From: Streptomyces spirodelae
GTDB lineage: Bacteria; Actinomycetota; Actinomycetes; Streptomycetales; Streptomycetaceae
Assembly (NCBI RefSeq): GCF_017676385.1
Contig: NZ_JAFFZN010000003.1
Coordinates: forward strand, 186,001 to 250,000
DNA: 64,000 bases
Reading direction: 5' to 3'
The notes beneath the pieces were generated by a model. It was not told where the DNA came from. It saw only the letters and a list, made by a program, of their open reading frames with translations, and made no database searches. This document shows, in pieces, positions 33,443 to 42,378 of this stretch (positions are counted from its first letter, which is position 1; every line of letters begins with the position of its first letter). Both the position numbers and the translations under genes were made by a program.

Positions 33443-34834
33443 TCACTCCAGCCGCACCCGGTGCCGCGCCAGCCGGGCCAGCACCGCCTGGTGGGCCTCC
33501 CAGCCGTCCGGCGCGAGTGAGACCGCACCGAGCCGCACCGGCTCGGTCGCCGGATGGTCGTCCAGCAGTTCGGCGACCCCCTCCCGGCACACCACGAGAC
33601 ATGCGTGCCGGTGCCGGGACGCCAGCACACACAGCCGGCCGGTCTCCAGATGGAACTCGGTCGCGTCCGGCCGCCCGGACAGCGGGTGCAGCACCACCGT
33701 CACATCGAACTCCCGGCCCTGGAGCCGGTTCGCGGTGTCGACGGTGACCTGCGCCGCGGGGCCCTCCGGTCCGCCCACCTCGGCCAGCGCCTGCCGCACC
33801 GCCGCCGCCTGGTCGCGGTGCGCCGTGCCCACGGCGATCCGGTCGGCGGACAGCGGCGCCCCCCGGCCGTCGTCGCCGCTGTCCCGTTCGCTGTGCGTGC
33901 GGCCCTGCCGCTCCAGCATCCGGTGCACCAGCCGCGCGATTGCCGCCACGGCCTCCGGGTCCGTACGGGGCGTACGGGCCGCCGGCAGCTCCAGCAGTCC
34001 CCAGCCCGCCCCGGCGGCCTCGTCCAGCACCGCGTCGAGGGGCGAACCGTCGGCCGGGGCCGAGAAGGCCAGCCGCCGCTCGCCGGGGCCGGTGCCGCTG
34101 CGGAACGGCGTGTACGGATAGAACGCGTCCGAGACCAGCTCGGCCGCCGAGGCGGGCAGCCGCCAGGAGACCGGCAGCCGGTGCTGCGGCAGCCCCGGGT
34201 TGTGCGCCAGCAGCGTGCCGACCGCGCTGGCCGAGGGATCGTGCGGCTGGCCCGCCCACTGCTCCACGCCGACCTGGCTGAACGGGTCGAGCTGGCCGGG
34301 GTCGCCCACGAACAGCGCCCGCTCGAACAGCCCCGCCACGGCCAGCAGCGCGTCCGAGCGCATCTGGTACGCCTCGTCCACGATCGCGTGCCGCCACGGC
34401 TCGTCCGGGCTCACCCACGCCCACTTGGCCGCCGTGGAGACCACGATGTCCAGCCCGGCCAGCTCGGCGGGCTTGGCGGACGTCCGCACCGAGGGGTGCC
34501 GGTCCAGCACCGGGTCGTACGGATGGGGCTCGCTGCTGTGCAGCCGCCCGACCGGCAGCTCGGGGTCGGCCGTCGCCAGCCGGTCCACCAGGTCGTCCAC
34601 CTGCGCGTTCGTCTGCGCGATGACCATCAGCTGATGCCCGGCGGCAGCCAGCTCGCGCGCCGCGCGTACCACGAGCGTCGACTTTCCGGCGCCGGGCGGC
34701 GAGTCCACCACAACGCCCCGGTGCGCGCCGCCCAGCGTGTCGGCCAGGATCGCCTCGGTGGCCGCGGCAGCCGCCGACGCGGGGGTCGGGCCGCTGCCCG
34801 GCGGCCGCTCCGGTGACTCCACACCCGCCGTCAC
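33443..34834 (-). CDS. SF1B (UPF1/DNA2-like) helicase-type ATPase
   Basis: A 463-residue protein from GTG 34834, whose codon overlaps the preceding stop (GTGA). The helicase motifs are readable: motif I VVDSPPGAGKST (Lys51), motif II VDEAYQM (Asp153-Glu154), motif III FVGDPGQLDPF, motif V VDTANRLQGREFDVTVV and motif VI VLASRHRHACLVV. This spacing is that of UPF1/DNA2/SMUBP-type superfamily 1B helicases. The protein is short: the 1B beta-barrel/stalk usual in this group is missing between motifs I and III. Third gene of an operon with a Fe-S RecB nuclease, so the product probably unwinds DNA for that nuclease. Confidence 0.87.
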   Translation of the reverse strand: MTAGVESPERPPGSGPTPASAAAAATEAILADTLGGAHRGVVVDSPPGAGKSTLVVRAARELAAAGHQLMVIAQTNAQVDDLVDRLATADPELPVGRLHSSEPHPYDPVLDRHPSVRTSAKPAELAGLDIVVSTAAKWAWVSPDEPWRHAIVDEAYQMRSDALLAVAGLFERALFVGDPGQLDPFSQVGVEQWAGQPHDPSASAVGTLLAHNPGLPQHRLPVSWRLPASAAELVSDAFYPYTPFRSGTGPGERRLAFSAPADGSPLDAVLDEAAGAGWGLLELPAARTPRTDPEAVAAIARLVHRMLERQGRTHSERDSGDDGRGAPLSADRIAVGTAHRDQAAAVRQALAEVGGPEGPAAQVTVDTANRLQGREFDVTVVLHPLSGRPDATEFHLETGRLCVLASRHRHACLVVCREGVAELLDDHPATEPVRLGAVSLAPDGWEAHQAVLARLARHRVRLE

Positions 34835-36366
34835 AGCACGTCCTCCGCGGTCACCGGGTCGGGCAGCTCGGCGCTCGGCTCACCCGGCGGACCGCCGTGT
34901 GTCCAGGGCGTCTCCTCCGGCTCCGGCAGCCCGGGGCCACCGCGCGGCGCGTGTTCGAACAGCGTCCAGCACACCAGGTCGCCCTTCTGCGGCACCGTCC
35001 CCTCCGCCGGCTCCTTGGCCCGGCCCATCCCGCTGACCAGCCGCAGCACGTACTCCCCGGGGCCTGCCAGCTCCGCCAGCTCGGCCCGCTGCTGGGTGCC
35101 GGTGGGCAGCTGCCGGTGCAGCTTGTCACCGTCGGAGAGCAGCGGGGTGTCCTGGGTGTGCACCGTCACCAGCGGGCGGGGCGAGGGCCGCTTGCCCTCC
35201 GAGTACGCCATCTCCACCTCCAGCACCTCCGCCAGGAACGCCTCGCCCGCCAGCCGCCGTACGGCCATCACCAGCGGGTCGTCCAGCGCCTCCTGCGCGT
35301 CCAGCTCCGCCTGCCGCTGCTCGCGCATGGCCAGCTTGCGCGCGGCGGTCACCGCGTCGTCCCGGCGCGGCTGCGGCGGCTCGCCGGCCCGCAGCCGGTC
35401 CCGGTGGTGGGTGTAGGACTGGCGGTCGCGCCGCCATCTGTCGGGCGCGTGCGCCGCCTCGGGCAGGGCCCGCAGCAGCTCGACGCCCTGCCACATCGCC
35501 TCCCAGGTGGGGCGCAGCTGCGCGGCCACCAGTTCGTGCACCTCCCGCGCCGCGCCCGGCACCCCTTTGTCGTACCGCGCGATGGCCGGGGCCAGTAGAT
35601 CGTTGTCGAACGCCGGGTCGGTCGCCGGGCCCGCCGGAGGCACCAGCAGTTGTCCGCGCGCGTCCCGGCCCAGCTCGGCCCGGAGCGCCGCCTGGGCCCC
35701 GTCGAGTCCGTCCGGCGGCGCGAGCCACGCCAGCAGCGCTCCCAGATGCTGGTCCTCCAGCCGACTCTGGCCCGTGGCCCAGTGCCGCGACAGCAGCCCC
35801 GTCATCGACAGCAGCAGCGAGGAGCCCGGCACCCGGGCGCGCTCGCCGTAGTGGGTCAGCCAGCGGCCCAGCAGCGGCACCCGGGGCGGCACCGGGTGCT
35901 CGGCGCCCGGGTCCTCCTCGGCGGTGCGCCGGAACCGCATCGAGCGCCCCAGCAGCCGTACGAAATCCACGCCGGGTCCGGTAGGCACCAGGACCTGCGG
36001 CGCGTCGGCGCACAGCTCCGCCTCGACGGTGACGCGCTTGCCGGTCTCCGGGTCGGTCTCCTTGCGCTCGACCAGTTCCACCTCGTCCTGGCAGGACTCC
36101 AGATGCGGCAGCATCGCCTCGGCCAGCCGTCCCAGGAACGCGAACCGCAGGTCGCGGTCCCTGGGCTGCGGCACGGTGAAGATCTCGGGGGCCGACCGGT
36201 CGGTGCCCAGCATCGCCCCCAGGGGCGCTCCGTTCTCACCGGCCGTCGTCAACGGGACCAGCACCAGCGGGCGTTCGGCCAGATGCCGGTGGCGCACGGT
36301 CGCCACCGGCCGCGCGCGCCCGCAGGCGGCGGCCTCCATCCGCGCCAGCGCGCTCAGCAGCGACAT
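34831..36366 (-). CDS. Unknown middle protein of the nuclease-helicase operon
   Basis: A 511-residue protein from ATG 36366, overlapping the nuclease stop by one base (TGATG) and the helicase start by four. I recognise no family. The first half is mixed alpha/beta; residues about 270-400 are strongly helical and charged (REVHELVAAQLRPTWEAMWQ; coiled-coil-like). The last 120 residues are beta-rich (LVTVHTQDTPLLSDGD, YVLRLVSGMGR, VPQKGDLVCWTLF) and could form an OB-like barrel. That would supply the 1B domain the partner helicase lacks; this is inference. No nuclease or ATPase motif and no signal peptide. Confidence 0.8.
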   Translation of the reverse strand: MSLLSALARMEAAACGRARPVATVRHRHLAERPLVLVPLTTAGENGAPLGAMLGTDRSAPEIFTVPQPRDRDLRFAFLGRLAEAMLPHLESCQDEVELVERKETDPETGKRVTVEAELCADAPQVLVPTGPGVDFVRLLGRSMRFRRTAEEDPGAEHPVPPRVPLLGRWLTHYGERARVPGSSLLLSMTGLLSRHWATGQSRLEDQHLGALLAWLAPPDGLDGAQAALRAELGRDARGQLLVPPAGPATDPAFDNDLLAPAIARYDKGVPGAAREVHELVAAQLRPTWEAMWQGVELLRALPEAAHAPDRWRRDRQSYTHHRDRLRAGEPPQPRRDDAVTAARKLAMREQRQAELDAQEALDDPLVMAVRRLAGEAFLAEVLEVEMAYSEGKRPSPRPLVTVHTQDTPLLSDGDKLHRQLPTGTQQRAELAELAGPGEYVLRLVSGMGRAKEPAEGTVPQKGDLVCWTLFEHAPRGGPGLPEPEETPWTHGGPPGEPSAELPDPVTAEDVL

Positions 36367-37730
36367 CAGCGCGCCTCCGTCCCCGCCGGGCGCGCCGACG
36401 GAGCGGCAGACGTGGCTGCCGCGGCCTGTGCTGCCGGGGTGGCGTGGTCTGCCGGGGTGGCCTGTTCCGGCGCCGCGACGTGCGCTGCCGCGACGTGCGC
36501 TGCCGCGACGTGCGCTGCCGCGGCGTGCGCTGCCGCGGCGTGCGCTGCCGCGGCGGCCTCTGCGTCCTGTCGGGCCTGTGCGTCGTGTGCGGCCTCCAGG
36601 GCCTCGGCGCGCAGTGCGGCGGCCCTGCGCAGTGCCGTGGCGGCCGGGTCGTGCGCGGCCGGGCTCTCCGGGTCGCCGGAGGCCGCCGCGAGCACATCCG
36701 AGACCGTCGTCAGCCCGCCCAGCTCGCCGCGCACCGAGCGGCCCAGCGCCACCACGTCGCCCGACTCCCGGGCCCGGTCGCGGCAGTGGAAGGCCAGCTC
36801 GCAGGTGGACAGGCACTCCGGCGCGTAGCTGGCGGGCACCGACTCGACGGCCGCCGTCAGCGCGGCGGGCTCCTGGTCCGGCGCGAAGTGGACGCCTTCG
36901 GGCAGCCCGGCGGCGATCTCCTCCAGCCGGGTCAGCCGTCTCAGCTGGCGCCGGGTCGCGGCGATCTGTTTGCGCAGCGGCAGCAGCCCAGCGGTGGGCA
37001 GGTTGGAGAAGTCCTTGGGGCACACCAGCAGCGCACTCTCGCGCACCGTACGCACATCCTCCAGCGCGAGCGCGTAGACAGCCGCCTGCCGCGCTGCGGC
37101 GCCGACCTTCACCGGGTCGGCGGAACCGTCCAGGATCGCGAAGGACTTGATCTCGATGATGGTCACGGTGCCGTCCGGATGGACGGCCAGCGCGTCCGGC
37201 TCCAGATACGCCGTCGAGCCGGCCACCTGGAGCGACAGCAGCGGATGGTCCAGCAGGGTCCATCCGCCCTCCGCCGCCTCTGCCAGCGCCTGCCGGGTGC
37301 GGAAGGCGCGCCCGGCCGGGCCGTCGGCGGTCAGCTGGGGGACGGCGACCTCGGCCGGGTCAGGCGGGGTCGTGCCGGTGTGCTCGCACAGCAGCGCGAG
37401 CAGCACCTCGCCGCCGTCCGCCTTCACCCGCGCCTCGAACGCGTTGCCCCGCACCAGCGCGAACTGCGACTGCCCGAACGGCGCCGGAGAGCCCAGGGCA
37501 TCGGCCACCGCTCCCTTGTCGACACCCGCGCCGTCCAGCAGCGCACGGCGCCGGCAGCCGGGGTTGGCGGCCAGCGCGGCAAGCGCCCGCGCGTCGAGGG
37601 GGCGCTGCTGCACATCGGGCCCGCCGCGCAGCTCGGCGAGCCGCTGCGCCGTGGCCTGCCGGCCGTCCGGCCCGGCGGCCGGTGCGGTGCCCTGCGGCGG
37701 GGTCTGCTTCGGTAGCGAGGAGCTAGTCAT
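36366..37730 (-). CDS. RecB/Cas4-type PD-(D/E)XK nuclease with four-Cys iron-sulphur pattern
   Basis: A 454-residue protein from ATG 37730. The core nuclease motif is [13 protein letters not shown] with TIIEIKSF (Asp179, Glu193, Lys195), followed by QAAVYAL (Gln215, Tyr219), the RecB-family QxxxY motif. One Cys precedes the core (Cys59, [10 protein letters not shown]) and three follow (Cys306, Cys310, Cys316 in [12 protein letters not shown]). That is the split arrangement that binds 4Fe-4S in Cas4, AddB and Dna2. The C-terminal 100 residues are Ala-rich with His repeats and probably disordered. First gene of the operon with the middle protein and SF1B helicase; divergent from the phosphatase. 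Confidence 0.88.
   Translation of the reverse strand: MTSSSLPKQTPPQGTAPAAGPDGRQATAQRLAELRGGPDVQQRPLDARALAALAANPGCRRRALLDGAGVDKGAVADALGSPAPFGQSQFALVRGNAFEARVKADGGEVLLALLCEHTGTTPPDPAEVAVPQLTADGPAGRAFRTRQALAEAAEGGWTLLDHPLLSLQVAGSTAYLEPDALAVHPDGTVTIIEIKSFAILDGSADPVKVGAAARQAAVYALALEDVRTVRESALLVCPKDFSNLPTAGLLPLRKQIAATRRQLRRLTRLEEIAAGLPEGVHFAPDQEPAALTAAVESVPASYAPECLSTCELAFHCRDRARESGDVVALGRSVRGELGGLTTVSDVLAAASGDPESPAAHDPAATALRRAAALRAEALEAAHDAQARQDAEAAAAAHAAAAHAAAAHVAAAHVAAAHVAAPEQATPADHATPAAQAAAATSAAPSARPAGTEAR
36481..36555 (-). repeat. Five tandem 15-bp units in the nuclease tail
   Basis: Five direct 15-bp units (tgcgctgccgcgacg or tgcgctgccgcggcg) run in frame within the nuclease gene, with a partial unit before them. 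They encode repeated [10 protein letters not shown] pentapeptides in the disordered C-terminus. The unit is too short and ungapped to be a CRISPR array. Confidence 0.9.
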
Positions 37731-37908
37731 CGGCTGTGGCCTCGGGGGAGGGTGCGGTACCCGCCGAAGTCTCGCATCCTCCGCTGACAACGCGCCTCCC
37801 GTTGCCGAAACGTGCCCCCGCCCGGTCGCGCCGGCGCGGCCTGCGCGAAGATGGATCGGTGGGTTCCGGACACACCGGAGCACCCTCGAGCACGTCCGAG
37901 AGGTCCCT

Positions 37909-38502
37909 ATGGCAGCGCGCATCCTTCTCGTCCGGCACGGTCAGACCGAGTGGTCGGTGACCGGACAGCACACCGGCCGGACCGATGTACCGCTGCTGGA
38001 AGAGGGCCGGCGGATGGCGAAGCTGCTCGGCGAGCGGCTGCACCGCGCGCCGTGGAACGGGCTGCCAGGCGCCGAGGTGCGCACCAGTCCGCTCGTCCGC
38101 GCCGCCGAGACCTGCGAACTGGCGGGCTTCGAGGGCGCCCAGCAGTGGGACGCGCTGATGGAGTGGGACTACGGCGACTACGAGGGCCTCACCACCCAGG
38201 CGATCCGGGAGCGCGCCGGGGACGACTGGTTCATCTGGCGGGACGGGGTGACAGGCGGCGAGGGCCTGGCCGAGGTCGCCGCCCGCGCCGACGAGGTGGT
38301 GCGGTGGGCGCGGTCGGCCGACCGCGACGTCCTCGTTTTCGCCCACGGCCACATCCTGCGGGTGCTGGGCGCCCGCTGGCTGGGCTACGACCCCTCCTTC
38401 GCGGCCCGCCTCCGCCTGGACCCCGCCTCGCTGTCCGTTCTCGGCTGGGCGTACGGGGACCCGGCCGTCGAGCGCTGGAACGACACAGGCCACTTGGACT
38501 GA
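37909..38502 (+). CDS. Histidine phosphatase family protein
   Basis: A 197-residue protein from ATG 37909 (gagagg 6 bases upstream); the long open frame upstream is a shadow of the nuclease gene. The phospho-acceptor motif is [12 protein letters not shown], and the second catalytic His is in [17 protein letters not shown]. Arg in [13 protein letters not shown] and Glu in [11 protein letters not shown] complete the pocket. Members act as phosphoglycerate mutases, sugar-phosphate or acid phosphatases, and substrate cannot be fixed. Divergent from the nuclease operon (178-bp gap). Confidence 0.9.
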   Translation: MAARILLVRHGQTEWSVTGQHTGRTDVPLLEEGRRMAKLLGERLHRAPWNGLPGAEVRTSPLVRAAETCELAGFEGAQQWDALMEWDYGDYEGLTTQAIRERAGDDWFIWRDGVTGGEGLAEVAARADEVVRWARSADRDVLVFAHGHILRVLGARWLGYDPSFAARLRLDPASLSVLGWAYGDPAVERWNDTGHLD

Positions 38503-38616
38503 CCGCTTGCTGTGAACTGCGCTTGGGCAGTCTGCGCCTGGGGGTACCGCCCGGACGGAGTCCGGGGGAGCAGGGTGGGCAGGCGCAGCCCCCTTGCGGG
38601 TACGCGATATCCGGCC

Positions 38617-40083
38617 TCAGGGCGTTGCCGCGTGCCGGGAGAGGAAGGCTGCGACCCCCGGGGCCCTGCGGAAACCCCGCAACCGCTTCGCCGCCGCGTC
38701 CAACATGGTGCTGATCCGCGTCGACTGGACCGGTCCCAGGAAGTCGAGCGCTCGCGACCCCGCGGAGGCCGCCTCCTCCGGCTTGCCCTGCGCTGCGAGG
38801 TCACCCGCGAGTTCCGCGGTGAACAGGGCGCGGTTCCGGGTGAAGTGCGGGTTCTGCAGCCGTACGGCCCGCTCCGCGTGCTCGGCGGCGCGGTCCCACA
38901 GGCCCAGCGCCGACCAGCACTGGGCCTCCAGCCCTTCCAACTCGGCCTCGCCGAAGAAGCTCATCCATTCCGGATCGCTGTCGCACGGCCCTTTGGCGAA
39001 CAGTTGGTGCGCCCGCGCCAGCGCCTGCCGGCAGCCCGCGCGGTCACCGAGCCCCGCCCAGCCGCCCGCCTCGCGCAGCGCGAGCAGCGACAGCAGGTGC
39101 GGGGAGCCCAGGTGTTTGGCGGCGTGCCGGCCCGCCTGCGCGGCGCGTACGGCCTCGCGGGGGCGGCCCGCATCCCGGGCGAGGAAGGCGGTGTTGCAGA
39201 AGGCGTGCGCCTCCAGGGCCGGGTCCTGCGCCACCCGTGCGGTGGCCAGCGCTTCGGCGTAGTGGGAGCGTGCGTCGCTGTAGCGGCCCGAGTCGTGGGC
39301 CAGCCAGCCCACGGAGATGGCGAGTTCACCCGCGCCCGAGTGCAGTCTGTCCGTCACCGACTGGCGGTGGGCGCCGGTGTCCAGCAGGCCGTAGGCGGCG
39401 CGCAGGGAGCCGGTGGCCTGCCCGTAGAGCCCGGCCCCGCCGTGCCGGTCGTCGAGCAGCCGGATTCGGCGTACGGCGTTCTCGACGGCACTGGCCTCGG
39501 TGTCTCCCACGTGTGCGTGGGCGGGGGCGGCCGGGGGTGCCGGGTGGGCGGCCCAGGCGCTGGGCGCGGCGCCGCCCAGCGAGGCGGTGGCAAGGGCGGC
39601 CGGGCCGCCCGTCATGAAAGCGCGACGTAGCACGTCGCTCTCCTCGTCGTACTCGGGACAGTTGGGGAATGCGGTGAGACCGGGGCTGTCGGGATGGTCG
39701 GTGAACGGGGGCAGTTGGGGTAGTGCGGGGCCGTCACAGCGCGCGGTGGACTGCTGAGGCGCTTGTCCATCGCTGCGCGCCCCGCGAGCGCGCGCCGCAC
39801 GACCGCGTACGGACTCCCGGGGTGCGAAGCCCATGTCCGTGAGCGAGTAGCCCGGAAACATGTGCAGAAACACCCGCTCGTAGGCGTAGTTGGGGCACCT
39901 GATCTCACCGGACTCGACGCGGCCGATGTAGCGCGCGTCGCACGAGACCTGTTCGCCGATCTCGCGAGCCGAACGGCGCACGTTCGCCGCGAACTCCCCC
40001 GGGGAGAGATGCCCCCTCAGTGCCCGGAAAGCCGTGTTGGGGCGGTGCTGCGGTGCTGGTGACGTTGAGGGTGACGACGCCAT
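38617..40083 (-). CDS. XRE-like regulator with tetratricopeptide repeats
   Basis: A 488-residue protein. Residues about 15-80 resemble a helix-turn-helix (AREIGEQVSCDARYIGRVES) as in Streptomyces XRE/NsdA-type regulators. A hydrophobic patch (GGPAALATASLGG) and a linker follow. From about 205 to 450 helical pairs repeat in TPR style (LAISVGWLAHDSGRYSDARS; RDAGRPREAVRAAQAGRHAA). Proteins of this layout regulate development or antibiotic production in Streptomyces. The particular target is unknown. The ATG at 40083 is inferred; no strong ribosome site was seen. Confidence 0.82.
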   Translation of the reverse strand: MASSPSTSPAPQHRPNTAFRALRGHLSPGEFAANVRRSAREIGEQVSCDARYIGRVESGEIRCPNYAYERVFLHMFPGYSLTDMGFAPRESVRGRAARARGARSDGQAPQQSTARCDGPALPQLPPFTDHPDSPGLTAFPNCPEYDEESDVLRRAFMTGGPAALATASLGGAAPSAWAAHPAPPAAPAHAHVGDTEASAVENAVRRIRLLDDRHGGAGLYGQATGSLRAAYGLLDTGAHRQSVTDRLHSGAGELAISVGWLAHDSGRYSDARSHYAEALATARVAQDPALEAHAFCNTAFLARDAGRPREAVRAAQAGRHAAKHLGSPHLLSLLALREAGGWAGLGDRAGCRQALARAHQLFAKGPCDSDPEWMSFFGEAELEGLEAQCWSALGLWDRAAEHAERAVRLQNPHFTRNRALFTAELAGDLAAQGKPEEAASAGSRALDFLGPVQSTRISTMLDAAAKRLRGFRRAPGVAAFLSRHAATP

Positions 40084-40253
40084 GGCTGAAACGTACCGGC
40101 TGTGACGGGTCCGACACCCAGTGTTTGGCTACAAACGGGATATCTCACCCTGCTTCTGCCATGAAACGCCATCCAATGCGCTGGTTCGCCACCGTAGCCG
40201 TTGACAAGGACAGCCGTTGAACGATGCACAGCGACCGCGAGGAGGGGTCTGAG

Positions 40254-40676
40254 TTGTTGGACACTGGCGTAGGCAACAGCACTCCGGCCGGGCGCGTTCC
40301 CGGCCCCTGCGACCTGGTGACCGTGCCCGCCCGGCACGGGCTCGAGGCCGTGGACATCCTCCGGCTCCGCGACGGCGTCGGCCCGGTGCTGCACGACCGC
40401 GCGGGTGACACCCTCGGCTTCCTCGTCCCGCCCGGCACGGCCGACTGCTGGGATCTGCCCGGCAGCGCCTGCACGCAGACGTGCGAGACGGTCGCGGGCT
40501 CCAACGGGCAAGGGGCACGCAGCGCTTCGGGCGAGCCGCCGGTGGCGGGCACCGGGTGGCTGGTGCCGCCGGAGGGTGCCTACGCGCGCGCCACCGAGCC
40601 CGCCGAACTTCGCGCGGCCCTCGGTGAGGCGGCCCGCACCATCGCCGCGGCCGGCCGGGTGCAGCCGGCGCCGTAG
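40254..40676 (+). CDS. Small conserved protein, weakly like truncated primase/polymerase proteins
   Basis: About 140 residues. TTG 40254 is preferred because gaggagg lies 9 bases upstream; ATG 40224 has none. The segment PCDLVTVPARHGLEAVDILR, followed by LGFLVPPGTAD, resembles the N-terminal part of Streptomyces DNA primase/polymerase-like small proteins. Catalytic Asp residues are not apparent. Four Cys occur (CDLVT, DCWDL, ACTQTCE), so metal binding is possible. Divergent from the XRE/TPR regulator, a common pairing in Streptomyces. Function unknown. Confidence 0.65.
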   Translation: MLDTGVGNSTPAGRVPGPCDLVTVPARHGLEAVDILRLRDGVGPVLHDRAGDTLGFLVPPGTADCWDLPGSACTQTCETVAGSNGQGARSASGEPPVAGTGWLVPPEGAYARATEPAELRAALGEAARTIAAAGRVQPAP

Positions 40677-40758
40677 CGGGGGCCGGTGCGGCACACCGAA
40701 GGGCTGCCCAGCGCCCTGTGCGGGAGAACGCTCGGCAGCCCCGGTCCCACGGGTCGGC

Positions 40759-41181
40759 TCAGCGGCCGAACGCGCCGCCGCGCAGCGCCCTGGTGCCCGA
40801 CGGGCACACGAGGGTCACGCGCTTGCTGCCGGACAGCACGGGTGTGACGTAGCGGACGCGGTTGGAGCAGTCCACGAAGACCCGGAAAGCCGATCCCGAG
40901 CAGGAGACCGCGAAGACCCGTCCCCTCAGGTAGGGGCTCCAGCAGCGCAGCGAGGCGCGCGCCGGGGGTCGTGCCTGCCCGGCCTTGCCCGCAGGTGTTG
41001 CTTTTCCGGTCTTCGTACGGCCGTTCTTCAGATCCTTGCTCTTGTAGTCGGCGTTCGCCGCCACGTCGGTCACCGGGGTGCCGGGGGTGGCCGCTTGGGC
41101 GGCGGGAGCCACAGCGCCGCCGACGCCGAGCGCGAGCACCGCGCTCATACCCAGCGCGGCCAGGGAATTCCGAACCTTCAT
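40759..41181 (-). CDS. Small secreted protein
   Basis: A 140-residue protein from ATG 41181 with gaagga just upstream. The signal peptide is clear (SLAALGMSAVLALGVGGAVA, cleavage after AQA near residue 30). The mature part is basic, with three Cys (LRCWSPYLRG, FAVSCSGSAF, VFVDCSNRVR) plus one near the end (TLVCPSGTR), possibly two disulphides. I do not recognise a family. It lies between two plus-strand genes and appears monocistronic. Confidence 0.75.
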   Translation of the reverse strand: MKVRNSLAALGMSAVLALGVGGAVAPAAQAATPGTPVTDVAANADYKSKDLKNGRTKTGKATPAGKAGQARPPARASLRCWSPYLRGRVFAVSCSGSAFRVFVDCSNRVRYVTPVLSGSKRVTLVCPSGTRALRGGAFGR

Positions 41182-41430
41182 TCCTTCTCTCTTTCCTCTG
41201 TCGCACGGCCGACAGGGGCCGGTCGCCCACTTCGGGAGCGACAGAAAAGAGAATCAATGGCAGGAAATGCCGAAAGCAAGTATTCCGCATTTCACATATT
41301 TTATGCGCGGAACCCGGGGCAGAAGCCCCGGACCCTACCGGACGTGGGGCAATTGCCCCGAGGGGCGCGCGGCGCGGGAGGGAAAACCGTCCGTGTGGGT
41401 GACCTGCGTCGGGTGCCGGACAATGGGCAT

Positions 41431-42372
41431 ATGGCACGGGGCGACAGACGGCGTGACAAGCCGCGCGACAAGGGGCGCGACGGTGAGCGCGCCAGGGACC
41501 GCGGCGCCGAGCGCGACAGGGACCGCACCAGGAACCGTGCCGCAGGCCCGGTCACAGCCGGGGTCGGTGGCGGGACCGCCTCGCTGGTGCCGGACCCCGA
41601 CCGGCCGTACTCCTGGTCGCTGCTGCTGGACGGAGCCCCGCAGTCGCACGTGGACCTCGCCGACCCCACCCGCCTCGGCTTCGAGTACCAGCGCCGCCTC
41701 GGCCACCTGGTGGACCTCCTCGCGCCGCCCGGCCACCCGGTGCGCGTCCTGCACCTGGGCGGCGGGGCGCTGACACTGGCGCGGTACGTCGCCGCCACCC
41801 GGCCGCGCTCCACCCAGCAGGTGGTCGAGGTGGACGAGGAGCTGACCCGGCTGGTGCGCGAGCACCTCCCGCTGGAGCGCGGCTGGCGCATCCGGGTGCG
41901 CGGCGGTGACGCACGCGCGGGCCTCGAGCGGCTGCCGCAGGGCTGGGCCGACCTCGTCATCGCCGACGTCTTCAGCGGTGCCCGCACTCCGGCTCACCTC
42001 ACCAGCGTGGAGTTCCTGCACGAGGTGCGGCGGGTGCTGCGGCCCGCCGGGTGGTACGCGGCCAACATCGCCGACGGCGCGCCACTGCGCCATCTGCGCG
42101 CCCAGATCGCCACGGCGGGGGCCGTCTTCCCGCAGCGCTGCCTGCTCGCCGACCCCGCGGTGCTGCGTGGCCGCCGGTTCGGCAACGGCGTGCTGCTGGC
42201 CGCCGAGGGGGAGCTGCCCGTCGCCGAGCTGACCCGGCGCACGGCGGGCGACCCGCACCCGGGCCGGGTCGAGGCGGGGCGCGGCCTGGACGCCTTCACG
42301 GCCGGCGCCGCCCCCGTGACGGACGCCACGGCAACGGCTTCACCGGCCCCGCCCGAGGGCACGTTCGGCTAG
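41431..42372 (+). CDS. Spermidine-synthase-like methyltransferase-fold protein with charged N-terminus
   Basis: A 313-residue protein from ATG 41431. The first 45 residues are almost only Arg, Asp, Lys and Glu (RRRDKPRDKGRD), a mixed-charge disordered tail. The core matches spermidine synthases: PVRVLHLGGGALTLARYVAA, the acidic residue in VVEVDEELTRL, DARAGLERL and DLVIADVFSGARTP in place of the substrate-binding DSSDP. The N-terminal beta-strand domain of true polyamine synthases is reduced. It is probably not a standard spermidine synthase; relatives in Actinobacteria are uncharacterised. No clear ribosome site, so the start is uncertain. Confidence 0.8.
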   Translation: MARGDRRRDKPRDKGRDGERARDRGAERDRDRTRNRAAGPVTAGVGGGTASLVPDPDRPYSWSLLLDGAPQSHVDLADPTRLGFEYQRRLGHLVDLLAPPGHPVRVLHLGGGALTLARYVAATRPRSTQQVVEVDEELTRLVREHLPLERGWRIRVRGGDARAGLERLPQGWADLVIADVFSGARTPAHLTSVEFLHEVRRVLRPAGWYAANIADGAPLRHLRAQIATAGAVFPQRCLLADPAVLRGRRFGNGVLLAAEGELPVAELTRRTAGDPHPGRVEAGRGLDAFTAGAAPVTDATATASPAPPEGTFG

Positions 42373-42378
42373 CACCCC

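Noticed and set aside
36421..36560. CRISPR-like short repeats
   Set aside because: Ungapped 15-bp in-frame repeats without spacers, and no cas1/cas2; the Cas4-like nuclease belongs to a helicase operon instead.
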